Below are positions 33,901 through 45,363 of a stretch of DNA of 64,000 bases, piece by piece (position 1 is the first letter of the stretch; each line of letters opens with the position of its first letter). Source of the DNA: Flaveria trinervia (lineage: Eukaryota > Streptophyta > Magnoliopsida > Asterales > Asteraceae). The notes under the pieces are model-generated. The model was not told the DNA's origin. It did no database searches and saw only the letters and a program-made list of their open reading frames with translations. The stretch spans positions 15,421,187 to 15,485,186 of the forward strand of contig CM046442.1 in the NCBI GenBank assembly GCA_025506515.1. Reading direction: 5' to 3'. The translations under genes and the position numbers were made by a program.

Positions 33901-35110
33901 TCTCAGGTAGGCAGGTTGGATCCATGTCCATAAAAACCCTACAACATATTGTGAGTGAGATAAAAGCTGATATATGCTCATGAAGAAGGAAAGAGATGTA
34001 CAGAAAAGTATGGGGGATGACTTTCACACCTTCTTCACTACCACAATCTCAACCCGAACCTATCCCCTTTCCTTTCCTTATCAAAACTAAACAACATCTA
34101 AGCCTTACACCCCTAAACCCACATCATCAACCTTACCCACTTCCTCACCCACTCAATCCAAGCAACCACCAAAGCTATTCATTCTCAAACGTAAAACCTT
34201 ACCAAGAACCCAATCTTCATCAACCAAACAACCACCCGAGTCATCCTCTCATCCATCCAAATCTCTTCTTAGAAAAATTTAAGGAGATCAAGAGGAAGCT
34301 CATCAACTGCATAACCTTGAGCAATATCTCCTGTGAGGAGGAGTTTGTCAATTTGACTTACATAGACAACTCCTCAAGTTCCCTCACAAGAGAGAAATTC
34401 CTTGATCTTCCAAGAGGAACACTGGACCAAGATGATAGAATACTTGGCCTCAACTCTGATTCCTTAAATGATGAAGGAAAGAAGCTCAGAAGAAAGCTGG
34501 TGACTCTACTGGATACAAAGAAAGGGGACAAGGTTCCTAATCATCCCCTTGTGTAAAGAAAGAAGATTATCCAGTGGAGGTTCAATGAAGCCTCTCATAA
34601 CTTTGTTGTGAAGAGAGAGAATGAAGAGAGCAACAGGCTGAATGGCTCTTCCCTGCTACACTCTAGCAGATTTGACATTGCTGAGTTAGCAGAGAAGCCA
34701 TTCTCCGATCCCTCCAACTCCAACATAGCTACTCACATTAGAAGTCATCTGAGCAGCCTTCATCTTGTTGAGCTAACTGCAAAATCCAAGATTGAAGAGA
34801 AGTTAAAACTGAGAGAGAAGGAAGACAAGAAAAGGTCAACCATCAAAGGCAAAGCCTTTCTACAAATGGTGGAAGGCCCTAAATTGGAAACAATAGTTAG
34901 ATAGGAGTATGACTATAACTCCTGTCAACTAACTCTCTATAGAGGGACTCAACAGAGGGTACATATCATTTAGAGTGACAGACTGGATCTCCTGTCTACG
35001 AATGATCTGTACGAACTTCTCAGCACCACTTCTGGAAAGAACAAAGAAACAGATAAGTATATGCTTTCCTTGGTGTTGAAAGTTTTGAGGAGCAGAAACA
35101 AATGAGGTTT
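30907..35110 (+). pseudogene. Copia-C extra ORF downstream of pol (ORF3), degenerate
   Basis: The start at 30907 gives MALNPQHNQVTLLDSSKD, then FSEIILFLTQSTYYTALIVN. Sense frames continue with SYNWKFLLHVVLHCLSNKSGG and TFFMYPRFLQHI (31280-31496), which align with HVILKCIASRRGG and MYPRFLQ of Copia-D ORF3. The middle (31.5-33.0 kb) is Ser/Pro/Thr-rich. A lysine/glutamate-rich coiled coil (33.3-33.95 kb) and a C-terminal region (34.27-35.10 kb) follow. There are frequent stops and frameshifts. It lies on the same strand as pol, between RNase H and the purine tract. I recognise the N-terminal region from unnamed Asteraceae repeat ORFs; its biochemical role is unknown, and equating it with the env-like ORF of SIRE1 is only positional. 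Confidence 0.7.
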
Positions 35111-35121
35111 TGGTAGCATCG

Positions 35122-35135
35122 GCCTAGGGGGAGTT
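35122..35135 (+). promoter_or_regulatory. polypurine tract of Copia-C
   Basis: CCTAGGGGGAGTT directly precedes the TGTTGG start of the 3' LTR. Confidence 0.85.
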
Positions 35136-35983
35136 TGTTGGATCAAGAAGGCTGGTGCAACCAAAACCAAACACTTAGAGTATTTTGAGTACAACTAATA
35201 AAGTTCTTCCAAAGACAAGTTCAGCACTTCCAAAGGTATATGTTGAACTTCCGAATCAAAGCTCAAAGGAACTTCCGAAGATAAGCTTCAGCTTCCGAAG
35301 ACCAAGTCTCTGCTCTTCCAAGAGTTCAAGACTTATAAGAAATAAAGACTACAACTTCCAAAGAATGAAGTCCAAAGGAAGCCTCGGAAGAAGTAGCCAC
35401 TTCCGAAGTATAAGTGGCTTTGGAAGAACAAGTTCTTCCGAAGCCAGTTAACCTTCAGAAGTATCTACTATGAACCAGTGGACATAAGTATGGTGTCTCT
35501 GACACTTCGCTACAAGGCCTCTAATATAGCATGGCGTTTTCCCAAAAGGCCATGTTGTTGACCATACTTTATTCCATTGTTCAACTATATTTATTAATAC
35601 AGTTACCAACTTTAGTTGGTGACAAAAGGTAAGTCATGGACATGTCATGACTATCATACCTTAGATAAAACATTATCTAAGATACCTTAACTATAGCTTT
35701 GTAGTATTTGCTTTAGTTATAGGTCCATCTAGTATCAAAGTATATCCGGCTGTAGACAGTAGTATATATAGTTTCTCATTGTAACTCTTGTAGTTAGCTT
35801 GTAAGACTCTTGTAATACTTTGAGTTGAGAAGTAATATATACAAGTATCTTAAAAATTATTCTCTCATGTTTTTTTTGTTACTTAGTATATTATAATAAA
35901 CTCTTAGAAGAACTCTACTTTATGAGTGTTCATGAGTAAGTTTGAGAGAAATTCTTGTGTTGAATACAAAAACCAATCCTCCA
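35136..35983 (+). repeat. 3' LTR of Copia-C
   Basis: Starts TGTTGGATCAAG and ends CCTCCA, matching 9017-9853 with clear divergence. A box array of about a dozen CTTCCGAAG-type sites spans 35205-35460. It has one 13-base box-containing segment (about 35434-35446) absent from the 5' LTR. TATA-like TATATATAG lies near 35763. Confidence 0.85.
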
Positions 35984-36372
35984 TGAAAATAGGATTGCCA
36001 AGAAATTTAAAAACATTGTCAAAAAAGATCGAGGTAGCTTACATAGTAAAAAAGGTATGATAAAGGTAAGAAATGTTCATATTTAGTTAGCCTAGCATGT
36101 CAACTACAACCAACATGGTATCTTTGTCTTTGTTACTTGGGAGACCACCGATGAAAACTATCTAAATATTAGTAAAAATATAGTTAGGAGTGGACAAGGG
36201 TTGTAAAACGCCAGAATATGTCACAAACTCATACTTAGCCTATTGGCAAACATCACATTCTCGGATGAAAGATCTAAGTTGCTTAAACACCCATGCTAAT
36301 ATCCAAAAGAATTGATCCTCTTAAGAGAATGTAAAAACCTAGAATCACCTTTACTATCAAAGCGTGAACCGA
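35984..36372 (-). pseudogene. Gypsy-B integrase N-terminal half, degenerate
   Basis: On the minus strand, reading from 36372, the Ty3/gypsy integrase zinc region (SRFLHSLKRINSFGY, then ECDVCQ-type sequence) leads into AKYEFVTYSGVLQPLSTPN. The core follows as FIGGLPSNKDKDTMLVVVD and a KLPRSFLTMFLNFL-like helix. It breaks at 35984, exactly where Copia-C ends; the rest of the domain is at 9016-8131. Stops are frequent. No RT or protease of this element remains to the right. Confidence 0.75.
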
Positions 36373-37929
36373 ATGCGTAATATTATGCCTTAAATGCATA
36401 TTATGACCCATTAATAGTTTGCGTTTTAATAACTAATCATTCCATTAGTGATAGGACACCACTATTCCTTGTTATCATTATGTAAATTGTTGTAGCTAAA
36501 TAAAGATCTTAATCCCAAGAGTATTGATTTTAGATGAGAGGTTTAAATAATTTTATAGTAAAAAGAGTCGGTTCACGAACCCTTGAGAGCCCATCAACAT
36601 CTTAATATATGTTCATGAGTCAATATTTTAGTTTTTAATTGATATAAATTCTTGATTATACATCATGATTATTGTGAAACAAGTTGACTTTGTTTATGTT
36701 TTAAGTCATTGGTGTTTGGAGCTTAATTTGAGGTAAAAAAAGCAAAACATGAAAGTTGAAGTACTGAAGATGTAAATATAAAAAATGAAAAAAAGAAGGG
36801 CAACAAAGAGACCCAACGTATGATACTCTGGGTTTGGCCGTATCATACGTCGGGCGGCGTATCATATTTCGGGGGTGTATCAACAACATATAAAGTAGGG
36901 TATTTGTAGAAGAAAGCATATAGTTGGGCGTTTGAAACCAAGGGACGATGAATGATATGCCGTGTAGGGGCGTACCATATGTTGGCCACTAACAAACCCT
37001 CGGATTTTATGCCAATTTCAAGTTTATTTAAACCAGTTCAATCATAATTCATAGAACAACTTTGCCTACATGAAATCTAGCAAATTCAATGTGATTTTGG
37101 TGATTTGAAGCTTCCTAACATCCTTCATATAATCATTGATCATTATTAGAAGCAAGATTAAGATTTAATAAAGATGTTCTGTCGCTAAGTTTTCTTGATT
37201 GTTTTTTAGAATACGATTCTTGTCAAGTTAGACAATTGGTATGCTTTATATATGATTTTGCAATGAAAATTAGACTATTCAACGAAGTTTTATGTTTTGA
37301 TTAATTTAAAAGGTTTATACGTAAATAAAGTTGTGTGCTTGATTATCAGTTTTCGGTTTCCTTACATCATGAGCTCATTAAGAAAGATAGACAACTTAAT
37401 ATGAGTAATTGATAATCTTATGAATGAACGAGTCGTAAAAGGTTGTTCTCTGGTTATAACTTTAATCAAAAGTAAAATCTTGAAGTTAAGTATTACAAAC
37501 CTTAGGTTAAACTATCAATTGTTGATCTTGCGGAATTAAAAACCCGAAAGTGATTGTTTTCTCATTATTTAAGAAAATTAATTAAAAAATCTGTTGCTTT
37601 TTGCATTTATGTTATTGGATCCATCCAAAGTTCCAATATTTAATCTTCAAAGTTTGTTTCTTTAAGTTAATCGAGTCGTATTTAAACACTTTCCATCAAT
37701 TTCTTATGGAGACGATCTTACTTATCCTTACACGATTAAGGTAGCAAAGACTGACATATTATCTTGTTTTGATTGAAGCTTGACGACCAGATCATCATCT
37801 ACCCTTGCTTATAAGTGATCTCATAAGTATAACTCATGAGCTTGGCCAACCATGTTTGTTGAAGAGGATTAGTGACTATCTGTGTTAAAAGGTACTCTGG
37901 GATCTTTTGATAGTTTGAATTTTAAACTG
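36373..37929. other. repeat-derived spacer, possible Athila/Tat-type LTR relic
   Basis: No coding domain is present. A cluster of near-repeated CGTATCATA(C/T) and GTATGATAC motifs at 36818-36975, followed by an ATGGAGACGATCTTACTTATCC segment at 37707-37728, recalls Athila/Tat LTR and leader sequences. The ends are not defined, so this is a weak call. Confidence 0.3.
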
Positions 37930-38840
37930 CTTAGGAATAAGTTAGGTCTAACATGAAAGACATGGGCCTAATGATCTTATTCTTGAGCTAAAGATAACTA
38001 AGGCCCAAGGTGGTCTTGTATTAAGTTTAACTTACTATCTAAGGATAAAATCTTGAACAATTCAATGTGAAGGACACAGGTGTTGCTAAAATTTCATTTG
38101 ATATCACCCAACATCTCTCAAAGAACAAATATTAAATAGTTGTTTATTTAGACTACTCAAGGGTGATTGGTAGCCTGGACATGTACTAGACCTAACTTAG
38201 CATGTGTTGTGGGCAGACTAAGTATATAAACTAGTGATTAAGGTGTTGAACATTAGAAGAGCATGATGAGGTTGCTAGAGTACTTAAGATACACAAGAAA
38301 TTATGGACTGCATTATAATTGAGATTCGAAAGTGACTAAAAAATACACTAATGCAAACTAGATCTAAGATATGAAACATTCCAAATCAACAAGTGATTAT
38401 ATATTCACACTTAGTGGTGCGGTTATAACTTGGAATCCGTTCAAGAAAACGGTTATAGTTAGATTCATAATGGAATATGACTTTATCACCTTAGATAAAT
38501 ATGGAGAAAAAGAAGAGTGGTTATGTCAATTTGTGAAAGAAGTCCCAAGATGGCCAAAGTTGTTGCTATTTGCATACCTTGTGATACTTGGTAAACAATT
38601 GGTAGTGCTTAAAGCTCGATGTATAATAGTAAACAAAAGCACATCAGATGTAGATACAACATGGTACAACAACTACATAAACTAGGTCTAGCACGATTGA
38701 CTACGTGAAATCAAATAATAACATTGTGTATCCCCTTATGGAAGGGTAAAACAAATAGTTAGTTTACAACTCATCACATAGGATTTGACTAAAGCTCATG
38801 AAGGAAGTTTTTACAATGGAAAACCTACCCTAAGAGATTG
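37930..38840 (+). pseudogene. Copia-E RT 3' part and RNase H remnant
   Basis: Sense-strand reading gives DMKDMG-like sequence, ELKITKAQGGLVLS, a GSLMYL region decayed beyond one frame, YLRYTRNYGLHYN and then the open piece 38371-38685. The latter has SKSTSDYIFTLSGAVITWN and ALDKYGEKEEWL-like sequence. This is the RT-RNase H junction of a TNT1-like copia element. Upstream domains are missing and many stops occur. Continuation to 38840 corresponds to the IADPLTK region, with substitutions. Confidence 0.7.
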
Positions 38841-39312
38841 AAGATTTCAAAATTTAAATTAGCTAGAACAACCTAATTGTATAAACTATGGTTATTGTAG
38901 GGGAGCACTCAAATGTATAAATAGAGTTGACTACATTCTAATCAATTTTAAGAATTAAGCAGTGATATTAAAGAAGGTTTACTTATTGCTTTTCACGATT
39001 TTTAAAAAGTCACCTATTCTAGAAAGAATAAGGGTTGCTTCTAATAGAATTATGGGGTACGTAATTTCTAAAATTCTCACAAGATCATAATAGTGTTCTA
39101 TTATAGACCCGACCATGAGGGGATGAACATACCAATGAGAGTGTTGCGTGACGTGTAACAACATCTACATAAATAGTGGTTCGGTTAAAGACATCGCGTC
39201 TACAAACCATTAGAAGAGTAAGTATACTTCAATGGTCACACCTACCTAACTTTAATCCTTAAATGTTGAATTGTATCAAAGAAATTTGTATGTAGGGACT
39301 GAACTCCATTCA

Positions 39313-39600
39313 TGTGGAGGGGAGTGTTGGTAATATAGGTGAAAATGAGTTTTCACATGAGAAAAATAGATAATGTTTTTTCATTTGGGGACCGTTGGAA
39401 TTTTCTTTTTGCGAAAAATAAAAATAACAAAATAATAGTGGTGTTTCAACTTTTAATGAAAACACCATTTAAAGCCCTCTCTTCTTTCTCACTACTTTTT
39501 CTAGCAACCTTGATCTTGTACTCTTCTACTACATTTCTCGAGTTAAACGTGTGCAATAACATGTTTGTGTAAAAAAATCATACACATGTCGTATTCGATC
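39313..39600 (+). repeat. Copia-E polypurine tract and start of 3' LTR
   Basis: ATGTGGAGGGGAG (39313-39325) is followed by TGTTGGTAATATAGG, a copia LTR start. About 150 bases in, an inverted repeat GGTGTTT...AAACACC (39440-39466) and CATTTAAAGCC suggest a promoter. The right end could not be fixed. Confidence 0.5.
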
Positions 39601-41695
39601 CACAAACACGGCCCGTTAGTTACGACACGTTGCTAAAAATGTTGATCATATTTGTGTTAGGCAGGTTAGGAAAGAATAATAAGGTAGGAATAATTTGCAA
39701 TATGTACGGGACGGCACCGGCCATCGTCAACTTCCGAAATTGTTTGAAGCTAAGTGTTGTATTGTATGGTATTGTCTTATCTACCAACAAATATCTATGT
39801 CCCCACCACAAACCGCAAACTTTCCCTCAGCCACACACACCATTTTCTTCTGTCTTACTTTATATGAAATTGTGACTTAATGCCTAAATTATTCTCATTA
39901 TCAATTATGTTTTTAATTGTAGTTTGTTTTTACTTGGAATTGATACGCAAATGTTACAATTTTTGTCTTTGTTCAACAATTAATTTCTTAAAAACTATTT
40001 TGTGTTAAAAACTAGGAGACTCAAATTGTGTATTTCAGAGTTTACTATAGTTTTAATCATTTACGAAATAGTTCAGGAGCTTGAGGAAAAATATATGAAA
40101 TTTTGTAGAGATAGTCACAATAGATATTAATTATGCTGGTTTTACGCTTTGCACGATTTAATTAAGTATCTATTTTACACTAAACTACGTGAATATAGTT
40201 TTACAAATTCATAAATTTGACATTTTACCGTCATGTAAGATATTTGATATATATATTGACCTGATTTTCGCGTTGATGTGAAATGACTAGTCTAACATGT
40301 ATTAAGAAGGTGTTCATGAAAATACATAGAGGAGTTGTTATTATTATGTAATGTTAAAATCATCGATCATTTTCCTATAACAAACAATATGTTTCGTATA
40401 TATTTAAAACTTACTGTTTTGCTATATATAAAACTTAACACAAATATATTATAGTTAGCCAGAAATATAAAAAATAATATCGTGCTGTGGACATTTATAG
40501 ATATTTTGATTATAACTTATTAACTTATATGTAGGTACAGCAAAATGACGCCACGTACAATTCTTTTGTTTTATATTATAGATATAAGATATATTAATGA
40601 AAATGAAAAGGACCCCTAGTTACAAGTTGGTGGACTGTACGTTGATTACACACTTATAAACAAATACATAACAAAATCAGTATTTTTATGTTGTGCTCTA
40701 GTTATGTGTAACAAGTTCAGGCATATGCATTCACCATAGACATTGAATCTAATCATTGATTTAATATTGATATAATAAAAATACACAAAAGGTATAGTTT
40801 TAAAATTTTTACTTGGGAAACTCGGAAGTAAAAATGTTCTATTTTAAGATGAAAACTGCCATAAGCAGTTTCATTTCTACAAAATACAATTTTGAACAAA
40901 ATTTTGCTGCACTTCATCTTCTTCATTAATATATGTTCTAGCTCACGAATTTCTCATACACATATTATACTTTGTTTTCATAAAAAAGTTTTATCTGATT
41001 GAAAATTTGATGTAAACCCCAAATAGTTTCAACCTGATAGCAATTCACGACTCTTATTTTATTTTGATTATTGATTTTAAATTTGCTATAGTAGAGAGGG
41101 AGGGATTGTTACCCATGAGGAACGGTGCCGTCCGTTTGGTTTAAAGAGATGGAAGGAGAGAGATGAAAGATTATAAGACAGAAAAGATGTTTGTAGGTTT
41201 TTCCCTTAGCAGACAGAACAAACGTCAGCATGAAAAAGTCTATAAGCCTTTGCGTTAATGATTTCTTAGTAACAAAACGAACAAATAGAATGTCACCTTC
41301 AGTTTTGGACTTGTATAACGCATAATGATATAAAACATGACAAATGGGGGCCATAGCTGGAACATATTAAGATATTTTACCGTCTATGACGAATACAAAA
41401 AAATATTATATACTTGTCATATAATAGAAGCTCGATATGCGATTAGCTAGTGGTCATAGTTACATTTTTTATGCGTTTTATTCTTCATGTTTGTATCCGT
41501 TATGAATTTCGTTTGATTCACATGCGCGACATGTAGATAAAATTCTTTATTGTATAATGATGACTTTAGCCTTATATAGTTATATTTCAGTTTTGTATTC
41601 CAAATTAGTAACTTATACTCAAGGAAAAGTCTGTAAACAACATGATTAAGACAAAGAAAAACAAGTGCTAATGGGTAGGCATAAATCCCACCTTA
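39601..41695. other. AT-rich interval without recognisable genes
   Basis: The short open frames here (for example 41354-41109 on the minus strand) lack domains or coding-like context. I see no RNA gene or terminal repeats. Confidence 0.6.
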
Positions 41696-41907
41696 CCTCT
41701 AGACAGGGCCGTCCTAACGTTATTTGAGGCCCCAATCAAATAGAAAAAATGGGGCCCTATCCAAAAATATTTTTATTAAAACCCTCCTCCTTTATTCGGG
41801 CTTGAGACCGGTAATAATAAACTAAAATGTTTATAGTTGGCGGAGTTAAAAAAAAAAATTTTACTAATGTATTGTGTATGTATTATGTATAGATGTTTAT
41901 ATGAAAT

Positions 41908-44414
41908 TTACTTTCTAGCTTTATATGATGCAAATTCATTAATGAAATATTCATAATCAAATCCTTCTAGAAATTCTTTTTCAATAGCCAAAGTAGCTAA
42001 ACCGTTTAATCTTTCTTGTGACATTGTAGATCTTAAGTAATTTTTATAAGCTTTAATTTGGAAAAGCTTCGTTCCGCGGAAGCAACAGTTACGGGAATAG
42101 TTAACAAAATTCTATAGGCAATATATGCATTTGGAAAAGAATAAATTTTTTAATATAATTTAATATACTAATAAGTGTGTCTGATTCTAAAGAAATAATC
42201 TCTCTTAACATTTTTAGTTCTTGAAATAAATCTAAACCATTAATATCTATACTATCATTATGTTTTAAAACATTTTCAAGGTTAATACACTTCTGTTTTA
42301 AAATTTCTTCATTCACGATTTTTATTTATTAATAGTAAACATGAAACCAAAAGTACTTTCAAACTCTTTAAATTGTTCAAATCTATTTTAAGTGAAGAAC
42401 TAGCTGGTCTACTATGTATAAAAAGTACTCAGTCCTAAAACTTTCAACCGGTGTTTTCAAAGTTTCATTGTCAATATTTTCATCAAATTTTTATTTCTAC
42501 GAATAATACGTTTTTCATGAAAAGTAGGTTCTACATTCATCTCTAATGCAATCTCTTTGGCTGCAATCATAGCTTTTTCAAATCCATCATCTCTATACTT
42601 TTTAAAAAAACAAATAAGTCCATCTAATTGAGTTATAGCATCATCAATACTCATGTCTTTTGCTTGTAAGTTCTTACTAACTATATTAATAGCATACAGA
42701 ATATCATACCAAATAACCATACCTAATAAAAATTCAAAATTTCCTATTTCAGTTTTAGCTAAGGATTTAACTTCACTTTTAAATTTAAGATCATCATCAT
42801 CAATTGATTCATCATATAATTCCAATAAAGCTTCTCTTACTTGTGGAGCTTGAAATCTAATTGCTTTAATACTTTCTATGCGACTTTCCCAACGTGTTTG
42901 TGATAATGATTTAACAGTTAAATATGGAACGTTGTCTTTTAAAACTTGCCACCTTTTAGTAGATGATGAAAACAAACAATAAACCCGTTGTACTGTTCCA
43001 AAAAAATCCCTAGCTTTTTACAAGATTTAGCCATATCACAAATTACTAGATTTAAACTATGAGCACCACATGGGTATAAAATGCTCTAGGGTTAATATCT
43101 AGTAAGCGCTTTTGCACTCCTTGATGTTTTCCTTTCATATTTGATCCGTTATCATAACCTTGTCCCCTAATGTTATCTACATCAAGTCCTATTTTATTAA
43201 TTTATTCGATAATAGCATCAATATACCTTTACCAGTTGTATCATCTACTACTAAAAATTCTATAAAATATTCTTTAACAACTATTGGGGTTGAAGAAATG
43301 TCTAAACATCGTAAGATAATGGACATTTGTTCTTTGTGACTTGTGTCAGGTGTGCAATCAAGTATAATTGAAAAATATTTAGCTTCCTTAACTTTTTTAA
43401 TAATTTGACTTTTGATTTCTTTTGCTAATAAGCTAATTAGTTCATTTTGCATATTATGTCCAAGATAATGATTATGAATTTCTTTATTTTTTATACGTCG
43501 AATATGTTCTTGCATTACTGGATCGAATTCTGCAATCATCTCAATAGTACTTAAAAATTACCATTGTTTTCTTGAAAAAGTTTTTCGGTTGATCCACGAA
43601 ATGATACACCATTTTTTCCAAAATTCTTTACAATGGCAATTATTCTTATTAACACATTTCTCCAATGTCTTTATCCTTATTTATTCGATCTTGTATATGT
43701 TTATCAATCGTCTTATTTTTCATCAACCTTATCTCTAAATCCATCCATGTTCTCATATTAATAATGTGTACATTACTTGTTTCATGTTCTTTTAGGTTTC
43801 TACTCATATTATTCCAACTATTACTACCTTCATTTCCTAACTTACTTGTACATTGATTTACATTAAATAACTTACAACAAAAACAAAATACTCTATCTAA
43901 CTCCATAGAATAAATCAACCATTTTCTTTCATATTTTTCTCCATTTGGTAAAGTTTGCATATAAAGAGAAGTATTAAAGTTTCTTAAATTTTTATCTTTT
44001 GGAAAATTATAATTATAAATTTTAACCGGGCCTTTTTCTATAATAAGATCTCTTAAATTATTACTAATATTATTCCATTGACTTGGATCAATAAAATTTG
44101 AAGTTTCGTTAAATTGATTTGGAGTTTCATTACTATTTGTGGGTTTATTACTATTTGTTGGATTATCACTATTTGTAGTTCATCACTATTTGTAGGATCA
44201 TTCACATCATTTGGTTCATCTAATTCATATGCTCATCAAAGTTTGTTGGTTCATCTAGGTTTGTAGGTCCATCTTGATTTATTGTATCATTTGTATTCGA
44301 GGTTTTAACGAACTTAAGTAGTGATCCTTTTATTGATTCATTTAAAACTGCTTGTTTTGCCTTCTTTGCCTTTTTTGATGCACCGGAAGGGTATTTTCGA
44401 AATCGATTTGACAT
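41908..44414 (-). pseudogene. hAT transposase (TTF-type zinc finger, hAT dimerisation), frameshifted
   Basis: The start at 44414 reads MSNRFRKYPSGASKKAKK, a usual lysine-rich N-terminus, followed by a repeat-encoded Asp/Glu/Asn/Thr linker. The TTF zinc finger is in 43960-43649 (KWLIYSMELDRVFCFCCKLF). The DUF4371-like core is in 43539-43189 (YFSIILDCTPDTSHKEQM, with the catalytic Asp) and 42975-42457. The C-terminal hAT dimerisation motif IPVTVASAERSFSKLKLIK is at about 42095-42038. A one-base frameshift follows, then LRSTMSQERLNGLA and a stop at 41908. At least five frame breaks separate the pieces. It would catalyse cut-and-paste at the CAGGGCCG termini; this copy cannot encode a full protein. 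Confidence 0.88.
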
Positions 44415-44574
44415 TCTAGATTACAAAAGTACCAATCAATTTATTAACTTCTATACCTAACTATCTAATACCTAACAAAACAGTTACCCAAACTTCTAAG
44501 TTCTAAAACTATAAGGCTCTAATCTAATAGAGTAATGGTCCTAATGTAAAACCAAAATGAACTAATACCAAATT

Positions 44575-44606
44575 ACCAATTACCAATTACCAATTACCAA
44601 ACTTTA
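44575..44606 (+). repeat. short tandem repeat (7-bp unit ATTACCA)
   Basis: About four units of the 7-mer TTACCAA lie between the transposase start and the right terminus of the hAT element. They look like simple slippage. Confidence 0.8.
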
Positions 44607-44889
44607 CATAGAAGTATAGAACAATCAAGATATCAAAGAGACAAAGATTCAAAGCAGTTAAGGAGAATTCATCAGTTAGATTCAAATAGAGTAAAAAAGG
44701 AGTGTAGATCAGTAGATGATTCATAGACGAACCCGGTCACCTGGAGACTTGAGTCAAGACTCAAGAGTAGAGAACCCGTTTGAGATTTCAGATTTCAAAT
44801 TGAGATTTCAGATTTGAGTATACATTCATTTCAAACTCTAGATTTCAGATTTTAGACTTGAGCCTTCATTTCGGACTTCAGAGATTTAA

Positions 44890-45140
44890 CGAGGCCGAGG
44901 GTGAAGCCGTGAAGGGTCCCTTTAACGTGCAGCGGTGCAGACAAGTGACAACATATGCGGCGGAAGGTGACACGGACAGCCCGCAGCCAGCCATCGCAGG
45001 TCGCAGCCGACTCTTTGCAAGCCATAGCCGACTCTTTGCAGGCCGCAGCCCGCAGCCAGCCATCGAAGTCGGTGTGCACGCAGGCCGCAGCGCCAGCAGC
45101 GGCGGACTTTGAAGTGACAGGTGGTGAGGTCGGTGAAGTG
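44890..45140. repeat. GC-rich GCAGCC-repeat segment inside the hAT right end
   Basis: The segment (44935-45115) is GC-rich in an AT-rich element and contains repeated CGCAGCC and GCCGACTCTTTGCA units. The open frames through it on both strands are products of composition, not genes. It may be a captured fragment or subterminal transposase-binding repeats. Confidence 0.45.
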
Positions 45141-45363
45141 ACCGATGGGTAACGGACTAACGGTCGGATTGTCGGAACTCGGAACCCTATCGGTGATGAC
45201 TGATGAAAAGGGTTCGGAACCCTACCTGACTACCTCTCCAACCAAAAGAACTAATGTGTATATCAGATCAGGTTTTTTTTTAAAAAAAATGGGCCCCTAT
45301 TTTTTGGGGGCCCCAAGCCCAGTGACTCTCTAAAACGTCTAATGGGCCGGCCCTGCCTCTAGA

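Larger units (their letters stand above)
9017..35983 (+). mobile_element. Ty1/copia retrotransposon C (SIRE/Maximus-like), host of the nested Copia-D
   Basis: Two LTRs (9017-9853 and 35136-35983) bracket the element. A tRNA-Met type primer site follows the first (TTGGTATCAGAGC) and a purine tract GGGGGAG precedes the second. Domains run gag (9941-11286, then 25490-26780), protease, integrase, RT, RNase H and a large extra ORF. Removing the 14.2-kb Copia-D insert leaves about 12.8 kb. The flanks are two halves of one Gypsy-B integrase; TTAAG on the left and TGAAA on the right match at only 3 of 5 positions, so the duplication has decayed. The two LTRs are clearly diverged and the coding regions are full of stops, so the insertion is old. 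Confidence 0.88.
41704..45355 (-). mobile_element. hAT-superfamily DNA transposon with perfect 8-bp target duplication
   Basis: The element starts CAGGGCCGTCC and ends GGGCCGGCCCTG, inverted termini sharing CAGGGCCG. It is flanked by identical 8-bp CCTCTAGA at 41696-41703 and 45356-45363, the hAT signature. Subterminal GGGGCCC blocks occur at both ends. A degenerate transposase lies on the minus strand. The 3652-bp size suits an autonomous TTF-zinc-finger hAT. The perfect duplication suggests a more recent insertion than the retroelements around it, but the transposase is already broken. Confidence 0.92.

Noticed and set aside
41109..41354. 81-codon minus-strand open frame as a small gene
   Set aside because: No domain, signal peptide or promoter context; length within chance for AT-rich sequence.
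44852..45152. Several overlapping Arg/Ala/Ser-rich open frames
   Set aside because: They occur on both strands of the GC-rich repeat in the hAT element and have no domain.
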